From DASUGC01 sp035606665 (GTDB taxonomy: Bacteria; Acidobacteriota; Vicinamibacteria; Vicinamibacterales; SCN-69-37), in NCBI GenBank assembly GCA_035606665.1, contig DATNEY010000015.1:1-19996 (forward strand): DNA of 19,996 nucleotides, read 5' to 3'. The notes beneath the pieces are model-generated. The model made no database searches and had not been told where the DNA came from. It worked only from the letters and a program-made list of their open reading frames with translations. The first letter of the stretch is position 1. Every line of letters starts with the position of its first letter. The position numbers and the translations under genes were made by a program. This document shows positions 8,295 through 14,987 of this stretch, piece after piece.

Positions 8295-8330
8295 GCGCGA
8301 GAAGGGCGGACGCGGTCCGTTCTCTCGCGC
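8295..8330 (+). terminator. Candidate two-part hairpin terminator
   Basis: An outer perfect 8-bp stem GCGCGAGA (8295-8302) / TCTCGCGC (8323-8330) encloses an inner perfect stem CGGAC-GCG-GTCCG (8307-8319). It begins 10 bp after the stop of the small secreted protein gene. It is very stable, but no T-run follows, as is usual in high-GC genomes. Confidence 0.5.
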
Positions 8331-8458
8331 GACGGCAAGACGGACGCGGGCATTGCCCCACACCTCCGCCCCTTTGTTCAAGCGCGCACACGGGGCAGAT
8401 GCCGCTTGGCAATCTGCTCGCTGGGCGCGCTACGCCGGGCCGAAAGGGAGTACATCGC

Positions 8459-8770
8459 ATGATTCCTAAGAAACGCTACTACGGTAAGGGTCGCATCGCG
8501 CATTTCTCGCCGCCGACGCTGCAGGCAGGCGCGAAGATGGTCAACTGCTACGTCAGTTTCGTCGAACTGCTGGAAATCAAAGCGGCGATCGATGACGCCG
8601 TCACGCACATGAACGGCAACAACCGTTCGACGCGTGAGGGCCGCGATGCGCTTGTCAATCTATGCGTTCACCTTGACGACAAAACGTTGACCGTCCATCC
8701 GCCATACCTCGATGCTGCGTACCGCAAACCGGCAGGTGAGACACCGCACACCGAAACCGCGCACAGCTAG
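8459..8770 (+). CDS. Hypothetical protein (103 aa)
   Basis: I do not recognise this protein. The ATG at 8459 is chosen over an in-frame ATG at 8399 because AAAGGGAG lies 8 bp before it and the upstream extension looks non-coding. The product is soluble, without signal peptide or membrane segment. It starts with the basic stretch IPKKRYYGKGRIAHF, then has a likely helical middle (FVELLEIKAAIDDAVTHMNG) and a C-terminal tail rich in Pro/Thr/His. Its codon use is GC-rich at third positions but less extreme than its neighbours. It is flanked by a hairpin upstream and a convergent kinase gene downstream. Confidence 0.55.
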   Translation: MIPKKRYYGKGRIAHFSPPTLQAGAKMVNCYVSFVELLEIKAAIDDAVTHMNGNNRSTREGRDALVNLCVHLDDKTLTVHPPYLDAAYRKPAGETPHTETAHS

Positions 8771-8831
8771 CGAACGTCGATGAGGAAGGTGTCGGTGGGC
8801 ACGCAACAGGAACTGTGTGGAAACTGTGTAA

Positions 8832-8858
8832 GGTGGGCTCGAAACCCTTCAGCCCGCC
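8832..8858. terminator. Candidate hairpin between convergent genes
   Basis: GGTGGGCT (8832-8839) can pair with AGCCCGCC (8851-8858), giving 8 bp with one G-U wobble and an 11-base loop. It sits in the 103-bp gap between the convergent hypothetical gene and the kinase gene, just past the kinase stop at 8874. No T-tract is present. Confidence 0.35.
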
Positions 8859-8873
8859 AGTGAGCCTCGACGG

Positions 8874-11510
8874 TCATTTCTGCAGGACCGAGGTCCAGTC
8901 GAGCACGACGGTGATCGGCGCCAGCACCGCCTCCTCGGTCGCGTTAGCCAGGAGAAAACGGCCGTCGGCCGAGACCGCATAGTTGCGTGCCGTCGGCTGG
9001 ATCTCGAGCGACTTCGCTCGCGTGACGAACAGCGGCGCAGGCGGCGCCGAGTCGAACGTCGCGGGCCCGCCATCGAACGCGATCGCCATCAGCGTCTTGT
9101 CCGCAGCGAGATAAAAGAGTTCGCGGCCGTCGGCTCGCCATTGCGGCTGAAATCCACCGCGGTTGGACACTTGCCGCAACACACCGGGCCCCGGGAACGC
9201 GCGCACGAATACCTCGTACGCTCCGCTCTCGTTCGAGACATACGCGAGCCATCGGCCGTCCGGAGAGAGCGTCCCGTATCGTTCGTCGGCCGTGGAATGA
9301 ACGACGGGATAGCCCTCGGTGCTGTGGGGCGGCAGCGCCCAGACATCGCCGCTGCTCTTCGGGTCAATCACCGTGTAGAACAGCGGCTGCCCGACGGTGG
9401 ACCACCCGGATGGCACTTTCGGCAGGTTCGATTCGAGGAGCAGCCGCTCGTTGCCGGCGCTGTTCGCGTCGAGCACGTACAGCTGCGGAGCTCCCTTCTC
9501 GCGAAACGACATGAAGGCGATGCGCGCACCATCCGGCGACCACAGCGGAAACACGTCGTTGCCCGGATTGAACGTCAGTCGCGAGGGCTGGCCGCGCGCG
9601 AATGTCAGCTGCCACAGGTCCATGCTCGCCGTGCGCGGGTCGGCCGAGTCATAGACGACGCTGGTCGCGTCGGGCGACAACGCGACGGTGACGATCGCGC
9701 CCTTCGGTCCCGGCGCGCCGATGTGCGCGCCGCTGCGATCGACCCACACCAGTTCGGACTGGCCGACCGCACCAGCAAAGAAGACGAGCGTGTCGGCGTT
9801 CGACACCGAAAACAGCGACTGGTTCGTAACCGGGTTGAGGCCGACGGCGGTGGCGACCGTCACGGCGTTGCTGCCCACTGTCCGCGTACGGGAATCGAAT
9901 GGCTGTGCCACCAGCGCCCCTTCCCGCCAGAACAGCAGAAAGCCTGGCGCCACATAGACGGCATTCGAACGCGACGTCAGCAGACGGGTGCGCACGGGTG
10001 AATCGAGCGACGCAATGAAAATCCCGGATTCGTCGGCGATCGGCGCCGGCACGAAGATCAGGAAATGACGCCCGTCCGGCAGAAACGACGGGAACCAGCC
10101 GCGCGCGCCGGGGCCGCCATCCGACGCCACGTGCCTGGCCTCGCCGCCTGCGGCGGCAATGACATAGGGACCTTCGAACGGGCGCGGGACGAACACGATC
10201 AAATCGTCCGGGCTCCAGGTCCCGCCGCGCGCGCCGCCGGCATTCCAGAGCGTCTGAACGCGGCCGGCGGCAACGTCGAGCGTCTTGAGCTTGCCTTGCG
10301 CGAAGAACCCGATCGAACGGCTGTTCGGCGACCAGAACGGGAGCGACGCACCCTCGGTATTGGGCAGCGCCCGCGCGGCGGCGGAATCGAGCACGCGGAG
10401 GTAGAGCATGCGCTTGCCGCCGGCGTCGTAAGCGACGAATGCCAGTTCGCGGCCATCCGGAGAAATCGCCGGTGCTTCTTCGGTCGCGAGCGACGCGCCA
10501 TCGGGCGCGGGCACGGCGAGGACACGGGTTCGAGGATCCGCTGCACGCCGGCCGAGGCCCGGTAGCCACGCAATCGCGACCATCGCGACCGCGAGGGCGG
10601 CGACCGCCCAAGCGACACCTTCGCGCCGCCGGCCGCTCCGCTGCGAGATCTGCGCGACCGTCATGGCTGGCGCCGGCGTCAGACCTTCCAGCGCAAAGGC
10701 GAGGTCGCGGGCCGACTGGAACCGCGCCTCCCGCGCTTTCTCCAGACACCGCCACACGATCCGCTCGAACGCGGGCGCCACATCCGGCGGAAGCGGCGCC
10801 GGTTCCTCGTTCAGGATCGCGGCCTTCGTCCCGATCGCGGTGGCTCGGCTGAATGCCTGCCGGCCGGTGATCATCTCGTAGAGGATGGCGCCGACGCTGA
10901 ACAGGTCGGATCGCGAATCGACGTCGTCGCCGCGCGCCTGCTCGGGTGACATGTAGCTCGCCGTGCCGACGACCGTTCCGTGCTCGGTCTCGCCGGGAAC
11001 GGCCGGGTCCGCGTGCCCGGGGATCTCCGGCGACGTCAGCTTGGCGACGCCGAAGTCGAGGATCTTCACGCGACCTTCGTTCGTGATGAACACGTTGTCC
11101 GGTTTGACGTCGCGATGGACGATCCCCTTATCGTGCGCAGCGCCGAGTCCGTCCGCGATCTGCCGCGCGTAGTCGGCGGCTTTGGCCGGCGGCAGCGCGC
11201 CTGCATCCAGGGGGCGGCGGAGCGATTGCCCTTCGAGCATCTCGGAGACGATGTACGGCGCGCCCGCGTTTGCGCCAACGTCGTAGACCACCAGGATGTT
11301 CGGATGATTGAGCTGCCCGGCCGCGCGGGCTTCCTGCTCGAAGCGGCGCACGCGACCTGGGTCGATGGCGAACGCCTCCGGAATCACCTTGATCGCCACA
11401 TCGCGGCCGAGGCGTGAATCGCGCGCACGATAGACGTCGCCCATGCTGCCGGCGCCGAGCCAGCCGGCGATGTCATAGGGACCGATCCGAGTACCGTTCG
11501 CGATCGGCAT
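8874..11510 (-). CDS. Membrane Ser/Thr protein kinase with PD40/TolB-like beta-propeller
   Basis: The 878-residue protein has an N-terminal Hanks-type kinase domain (about residues 10-275). It shows the Gly-rich loop GAGSMG (19-24), catalytic Lys41 in VAIK, helix-C Glu60, HRDVKPDN (132-139, catalytic Asp134), DFG (152-154) and the activation segment ending GTASYMSPEQAR. All key residues are present, so it should be active. A single membrane helix lies at about 299-319. The rest, outside the cytoplasm, is made of WD40-like/PD40 repeats with recurring SPDG, SPDD, SPNS and WSPDG motifs, a probable beta-propeller sensor or docking domain. Such kinase-propeller fusions are abundant in acidobacteria. 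The start is 12 bp after the stop of the FHA regulator gene, with AGGA about 16 bp upstream of the ATG, so the two form one operon and plausibly one signalling pathway. Confidence 0.95.
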   Translation of the reverse strand: MPIANGTRIGPYDIAGWLGAGSMGDVYRARDSRLGRDVAIKVIPEAFAIDPGRVRRFEQEARAAGQLNHPNILVVYDVGANAGAPYIVSEMLEGQSLRRPLDAGALPPAKAADYARQIADGLGAAHDKGIVHRDVKPDNVFITNEGRVKILDFGVAKLTSPEIPGHADPAVPGETEHGTVVGTASYMSPEQARGDDVDSRSDLFSVGAILYEMITGRQAFSRATAIGTKAAILNEEPAPLPPDVAPAFERIVWRCLEKAREARFQSARDLAFALEGLTPAPAMTVAQISQRSGRRREGVAWAVAALAVAMVAIAWLPGLGRRAADPRTRVLAVPAPDGASLATEEAPAISPDGRELAFVAYDAGGKRMLYLRVLDSAAARALPNTEGASLPFWSPNSRSIGFFAQGKLKTLDVAAGRVQTLWNAGGARGGTWSPDDLIVFVPRPFEGPYVIAAAGGEARHVASDGGPGARGWFPSFLPDGRHFLIFVPAPIADESGIFIASLDSPVRTRLLTSRSNAVYVAPGFLLFWREGALVAQPFDSRTRTVGSNAVTVATAVGLNPVTNQSLFSVSNADTLVFFAGAVGQSELVWVDRSGAHIGAPGPKGAIVTVALSPDATSVVYDSADPRTASMDLWQLTFARGQPSRLTFNPGNDVFPLWSPDGARIAFMSFREKGAPQLYVLDANSAGNERLLLESNLPKVPSGWSTVGQPLFYTVIDPKSSGDVWALPPHSTEGYPVVHSTADERYGTLSPDGRWLAYVSNESGAYEVFVRAFPGPGVLRQVSNRGGFQPQWRADGRELFYLAADKTLMAIAFDGGPATFDSAPPAPLFVTRAKSLEIQPTARNYAVSADGRFLLANATEEAVLAPITVVLDWTSVLQK

Positions 11511-11522
11511 GTACGTGCTGGC

Positions 11523-12179
11523 TTATCCTGCCGCGCCGGCGTGGGTATCGGTTGTCCCGAACGGACCCTGCACGTGAAACGTCATCAACAACGAGCCGAT
11601 GCCGATGGCATCGCGATCGGCGAGTTGCACCGGCGAGATGACACGCGCGTCGCCGTGGAACGTGCCGTTCTTGCTGCCGAGATCCTCGAGTGCCGTTCCG
11701 CCGACCGTAACGACGAGCCGCGCATGGCGGCGCGACACCGTCGACGCATCGACTCTGACTTCGACGTCCGCGTCGCGGCCGATGACATGGGCGCCGGCTG
11801 ACAGCGGAAAGCGCCGGCTGCCCCATTCGAGCCAGCACAACGGCAGATCTGGCGGCGGGCTACTCTCGGACACGACCGTCGCGTCGGCACAGAACGCGTA
11901 GCCGACACCGTATGCGGTGCGGACGAAGACATGGTCGCGCGTCCGATCACCAAGCGCCTCCCGGACCTCGGCAATCAGGTTCGACAGGTTGGCCTCGGCG
12001 ACAAACGTGTCCGGCCACAGCCGCTCCTGAAGCAGCCGTTTCGACAGCACCTTCGGCCGGACGGCGGCGAGCGCGGCGAGCAGATCGAACGCCTTGGGCG
12101 TGAGGCGGACATCGCGATCGTCCCGCGTCAACTGCCTGCTGTCGACGTCCAACGTGAATGGGCCGAATCGGATCCTCAC
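11523..12179 (-). CDS. Transcription factor with OmpR-type winged helix and FHA domain (EmbR-like)
   Basis: The 218-residue protein has an N-terminal OmpR/PhoB-type DNA-binding winged helix (about 1-97: FGPFTLDVDSRQL, LTPKAFDLLAAL, LWPDTFVAEANLSNLI and RTAYGVGYAF). A Ser/Pro linker and an FHA domain follow (about 113-205). The FHA phosphothreonine-binding landmarks GR (134-135), SRRH (149-152) and SKNGT (169-173) are intact. The GTG at 12179 is chosen because GGGGAGG lies 6 bases before it and the winged helix starts there; the frame is open further upstream without family similarity. FHA domains bind phospho-Thr, and the downstream gene, 12 bp away, encodes a Ser/Thr kinase. By analogy with mycobacterial EmbR/PknH, the kinase probably controls this factor. 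Unlike EmbR it has no BTA domain between the two parts. Confidence 0.92.
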   Translation of the reverse strand: MRIRFGPFTLDVDSRQLTRDDRDVRLTPKAFDLLAALAAVRPKVLSKRLLQERLWPDTFVAEANLSNLIAEVREALGDRTRDHVFVRTAYGVGYAFCADATVVSESSPPPDLPLCWLEWGSRRFPLSAGAHVIGRDADVEVRVDASTVSRRHARLVVTVGGTALEDLGSKNGTFHGDARVISPVQLADRDAIGIGSLLMTFHVQGPFGTTDTHAGAAG

Positions 12180-12202
12180 GTCGGCCTCCCCGGACGAAAT
12201 CC

Positions 12203-12220
12203 TGCGAGTTTCTTGCGAGT
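12203..12220. promoter_or_regulatory. 11-bp-spaced direct repeat, candidate winged-helix operator
   Basis: TGCGAGT occurs at 12203-12209 and again at 12214-12220, in phase on one face of the helix (11 bp). It lies in the 101-bp region between the FHA/winged-helix regulator (-) and the lipoprotein gene (+). OmpR-type winged helices typically bind direct repeats of about 10-11 bp period. The site is thus a candidate for autoregulation and for control of the divergent lipoprotein. A two-copy 7-mer can also arise by chance. Confidence 0.35.
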
Positions 12221-12280
12221 CCCCTGAGACTGCTGGCTGGCGGGTCGATATGTTACTCCCGATCCCGGAGCAAGGAGACC

Positions 12281-13090
12281 ATGATGCGCCTTTCCACTGC
12301 TGTGATGCTCGCCGCCGTTGTCTGGAGCAGCGTCGGCTGCGGCCCGTCTCGAAACCCGGCGGCGCCATCACCGGCGCCCCCGTTGCTGCCGCAGGCGCCC
12401 CCCAACGGATTGCCAATACGAGGCGTCGTCCAGGATCGCGCATCGAGGCCGCTCACCGGCGCGCTCGTGGAGGTCCTTGATGGACCTCAATCCGGCCGGT
12501 CAACGCTGACCAACGCCGCCGGCGAGTACTCGTTCAGCGGCCTGTTTCTTCGCACCGAGACGTTCCGCGCGAGCCACGAGGGGTACGTGCCCGAAAGCCG
12601 CACATACCAATCCGGGATCTCCTTTTATCTGACGTCGCTTGCGCCGTCGGTGGACATCAGTGGCGACTACACCCTGATGATGGTGGCCGATCCTTCGTGC
12701 ACCAACCTGCCGGAGCCGATGCGCAGCCGCACCTACACCGTGAAAATCGACGGTTACGGAATGGTGAGCGGAGCGACCTTTTTTGGGGGATACAGTGAAT
12801 TCGGTACCTACATCGCTGGTGATTTCGTCCGCCTCGAGTTCGATCTCGACGGCTCACCCTGGTTGATCGAGCAGCCCGGACCGACGACGTATCTGGGATT
12901 CCGCGGGGCGGCGTCCGCGCCGGTCGCTGTGCCGATCACCACGATCGCGGCGCCGTTTGAAGGCGTGTTCGATTACTGCGCGTTGAAGTCGCCGATGGGC
13001 ACGTCATCCTTCAATTGCAATGCCGGTCCTGGTGACGTGCACGTCGCGTGCTCGTCGACGCATCATCAACTGTCCTTGACCCGGCGATGA
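12281..13090 (+). CDS. Putative lipoprotein with carboxypeptidase-regulatory-like domain
   Basis: The product is about 269 residues. The N-terminus MMRLSTAVMLAAVVWSSVGC gives a signal peptide with a possible lipobox ending at Cys20; Ser at -3 is atypical but tolerated. A Pro/Ala-rich spacer follows. Residues about 47-115 look like a CarboxypepD_reg/CNA-B-like beta-sandwich (IRGVVQDRASRPLTGALVEV, TLTNAAGEYSFSGL, FRASHEGYVPES). A C-terminal domain of unknown type (about 125-269) contains several Cys (DPSCTNL, DYCAL, FNCN, VACSS) that may form disulfides. Two adjacent ATGs exist (12281, 12284), and AAGGAG is 3 or 6 bases before them, so the second may be the real start. It diverges from the FHA regulator and is a natural candidate target of it. 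The ligand is unknown. Confidence 0.8.
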   Translation: MMRLSTAVMLAAVVWSSVGCGPSRNPAAPSPAPPLLPQAPPNGLPIRGVVQDRASRPLTGALVEVLDGPQSGRSTLTNAAGEYSFSGLFLRTETFRASHEGYVPESRTYQSGISFYLTSLAPSVDISGDYTLMMVADPSCTNLPEPMRSRTYTVKIDGYGMVSGATFFGGYSEFGTYIAGDFVRLEFDLDGSPWLIEQPGPTTYLGFRGAASAPVAVPITTIAAPFEGVFDYCALKSPMGTSSFNCNAGPGDVHVACSSTHHQLSLTRR

Positions 13091-13237
13091 CACGTCAGGG
13101 CGCTATTCGTCCGGTCAATCGCCTCGGCGAACGCCGTCGAAACAGCTACTAACGGCGAGACCGCGGGGCGCTTCCACCGCACCACAGCCTAATGGACTGG
13201 AGCGACCCGGCCAGACTCCCGTGCAGGAATGCGCCGC
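13091..13237. other. Non-coding stretch upstream of the pseudogene remnant
   Basis: Together with the remnant at 13238-13498, this makes a 410-bp stretch without an intact gene. The only structure I see is a small inverted repeat CGGCG-AA-CGCCG (13125-13136), 35 bp after the lipoprotein stop, which might serve as terminator. Confidence 0.35.
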
Positions 13238-13498
13238 TTACGACAGTCGCGTGTTGAGAACCGGAATGTCGGAGTCGCCATCTTTCCAGCGCCAGTGCAC
13301 CGATCGGATCCGCGCCGACGATACCGCGACGATCGAGAATTTTCTGAAACTCAACGGCCGCTTCGGCATATCGGTGGGCGGCCACAAAGCCCTCGCCGCG
13401 AAGGTAGGCTGAGTGCAGGCCGCCCAAGTACAGTCCCACGCCGCGCCCATTCACAGCCAGTTCGTAATGACGCGCCGGTTCCAGTCCGGGTGCGGTTT
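13238..13498 (-). pseudogene. Remnant of a TPR/Ser-Thr-kinase C-terminus
   Basis: Translating the - strand from about 13498 gives ETAPGLEPARHYELAVN, then SAYLRGEGFVAA, YAEAAVEFQKILDRRGI and DPIGALA. The reading then has to jump frame to give WKDGDSDIPVLNTRLS and a TAA at 13238-13240. Acidobacterial kinase/TPR proteins commonly end with the same order: YVRGEAYLA...AEFQKILDHRGI...PIGALA, about 25-30 residues of one more TPR, then LWKDADPDIPIL. Here the last TPR is deleted, with loss of frame, between GALA and WKD. No start or kinase domain remains, and the fragment begins just after the stop of the phosphatase-like gene. Family recognition is from memory of typical sequences. An unannotated short reading frame (GTG 13454) covers only part of it. 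Confidence 0.65.
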
Positions 13499-13500
13499 CT

Positions 13501-13956
13501 TTAACGTTTCAGGTCATCCAGCAGCTGCCTCACGTGACGCACGATCGCGTCGCGCATCGGGCCGTAACCCTGGTCATCTGGCACATCGGTCCAATCGGCG
13601 GCTTTTCCAGAGCTGAGGGCGCGTTGTGGCAAAGTGCAGCCGATCGCGAAGATGTGCGTCGCGTCTCTCACGTCAGCGTCGGAGATCGCTGCGGGCTTTC
13701 CCGACGGGATGGTCAGACCATCGGCCTTCAGTCCCTCGACGGCACGTACCGACAATTCGTCCTGTGGCGTCGTGCCGCGAAACGTCGCCCGATACGGCAG
13801 GCCGCGCTCCGCGGCGAGCTGGTTGAAATACGCCGTGGCGATGACACTCTTTGCGGCGCCGTGCTCGCAGACGAAGACAATCGACGGCCGACGATCCTCT
13901 CCCTGGCCACCGGGTGAAACGAGGGCCAGAAGAAGAACAAGAACCACACCTGTCAT
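13501..13956 (-). CDS. Secreted low-molecular-weight phosphatase/ArsC-like protein
   Basis: The 151-residue protein has a hydrophobic signal peptide (MTGVVLVLLLALVSPGG). A low-molecular-weight protein-tyrosine-phosphatase/arsenate-reductase-type fold follows. The P-loop reads FVCEHGAAKS with nucleophile Cys30. The position of the canonical Arg in CX5R is Lys36, a variant seen in a CEHGAAKS subgroup of the superfamily. A C-terminal WTDVPDDQGYG segment stands where the family has its catalytic Asp-Pro loop, and a second Cys (AIGCTLP) is present. The start ATG at 13956 has a strong AGGAGG that overlaps the TAG stop of the upstream propeller gene (9-bp gap), so translation is coupled. It is the last gene of the desaturase/two-component unit. 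Activity on phosphotyrosine or arsenate is unproven; export makes cytosolic arsenate reduction unlikely. Confidence 0.8.
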   Translation of the reverse strand: MTGVVLVLLLALVSPGGQGEDRRPSIVFVCEHGAAKSVIATAYFNQLAAERGLPYRATFRGTTPQDELSVRAVEGLKADGLTIPSGKPAAISDADVRDATHIFAIGCTLPQRALSSGKAADWTDVPDDQGYGPMRDAIVRHVRQLLDDLKR

Positions 13957-13965
13957 CCGAACCTC

Positions 13966-14946
13966 CTAACGCGCCTCGAAGACGCGAATTTCAGCCTTCT
14001 GATTCCCGCGATGGGGAACGGCCAGGTACAACCGGCTCTGATCGGCGACGAACAACGAGGTTCGCGCGCCCGGGGCGGTGGACACGTGAGCCGTTCGAAC
14101 GAACCTGTTCGCGCCCTCATCCTGAACGACGTCGACGTAACCCTCGCCGCCGGTCACGTACAGCCGCTTTCGCGACGCGTCGTAGAAGAGATCGTCGGTG
14201 TCGCCGACGATCTCGAACGAGGCCGTCTCCTTACCGCTGGTGGTGTCGAAGACGAGAACCCTGGCAGGGCGCCGGCACCCCAGGAACACGCGGTGGTTGG
14301 CCTCGTCGAGCGCCATCGGGAAATTCGCACCGGCCGTGGTCACGGGCCAGGTGGCGGAGATCTTCATCGTGCTGCGATCGACAACCGCCACGTGATGCGC
14401 GTCGGGCACGTTGACGAAGGCACGAGAGCCGGCGCGTTCGAGCTGGAATGATTCAGGGTGTCCGGCCAGCTGGATTGTTCCGACAACCTTGCCGGTCGTC
14501 GCGTCGATCGCGGCCAGCGCACCGCTTCCGAATCCCACGTAGACGCGCTTCGCCGACGGGTCGTACCGCACATTGTCCGCATCATCGCCCACGCGCGTCG
14601 CCGGACCGGGCCGGTAGTCGTCCGCACTGATCCTCTGAAGACCGTCGCCCTGACCGTTTGCGACCGCGACCGATCGGTAGTCGGGGATGACGGCGATCCC
14701 CTGCGGTTGACGAAACCCGAGGAGGCTCTTGAGATGCACGGCCGCGCTCGAATCGAGCACTTCGACGGTGTTGTTGCCAAGCGCGGCAATGTAGAGCCGC
14801 TGCGTCGCGGCATCGAATGCGAGATGATCGATTCGCCCCTCGACTCGAGGCAGGTCGATTGACCGGACGAGCGCGAGCGGTTCCTGAGCGGCTCCTGCGT
14901 GAATCGCCATCAACATCAGCGCAAGGCCGGCGGTCGAAATGCGCAT
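13966..14946 (-). CDS. Secreted YncE-like beta-propeller protein
   Basis: The 326-residue protein has a signal peptide (MRISTAGLALMLMAIHAGAA, cleavage near AGA-A). About seven blade-like repeats follow, each with the pattern LxVD/YD-xxxxRLYVA-x-x-NTVxVxD (for example DAATQRLYIAALGNNTVEVLD, DPSAKRVYVGF, DEANHRVFLGC, DASRKRLYVTGGEGYVDVV, ADQSRLYLAVP). This is the YncE/40-residue-repeat type of propeller, found in periplasmic proteins often tied to redox or surface processes. No catalytic motif is evident, so it may be a scaffold or ligand-binding protein. The ATG at 14946 is preceded by a (GA)10 tract ending 6 bases upstream, apparently serving as the ribosome-binding region. It lies 41 bp after the histidine kinase stop in the same operon. 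Confidence 0.88.
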   Translation of the reverse strand: MRISTAGLALMLMAIHAGAAQEPLALVRSIDLPRVEGRIDHLAFDAATQRLYIAALGNNTVEVLDSSAAVHLKSLLGFRQPQGIAVIPDYRSVAVANGQGDGLQRISADDYRPGPATRVGDDADNVRYDPSAKRVYVGFGSGALAAIDATTGKVVGTIQLAGHPESFQLERAGSRAFVNVPDAHHVAVVDRSTMKISATWPVTTAGANFPMALDEANHRVFLGCRRPARVLVFDTTSGKETASFEIVGDTDDLFYDASRKRLYVTGGEGYVDVVQDEGANRFVRTAHVSTAPGARTSLFVADQSRLYLAVPHRGNQKAEIRVFEAR

Positions 14947-14952
14947 GAAATG

Positions 14953-14972
14953 TCTCTCTCTCTCTCTCTCTC
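14953..14972 (-). repeat. (GA)10 dinucleotide microsatellite in the 5' leader of the propeller gene
   Basis: Ten tandem TC units on the + strand (GA on the coding strand) end 6 bases before the start codon of the YncE-like gene. They lie in the 41-bp gap after the histidine kinase gene. The tract supplies repeated purine GAGA(G) stretches that can pair with the anti-Shine-Dalgarno. Unit gain or loss would change leader length and ribosome binding without shifting any frame. Confidence 0.9.
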
Positions 14973-14987
14973 ACTCGCTCTGGATCC

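Noticed and set aside
7299..8381. 360-codon antisense frame spanning the cytochrome start and the small secreted protein gene
   Set aside because: It overlaps two better supported genes and an intergenic region, has skewed Arg/His composition and no recognisable domain.
8808..8829. Short direct repeat GAACTGTGTG / GAAACTGTGT
   Set aside because: There are only two imperfect copies between convergent genes with no promoter expected there; this is likely chance.
9649..10755. 368-codon alternative - strand frame inside the kinase gene
   Set aside because: It is the +1-type shadow of the propeller repeats. The main frame contains the expected SPDG-type motifs.
13149..13454. 101-codon - strand reading frame as an intact small gene
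   Set aside because: Its conserved TPR-like part continues upstream of its GTG and breaks into another frame downstream at the WKD motif, so it is better read as part of a pseudogene remnant.
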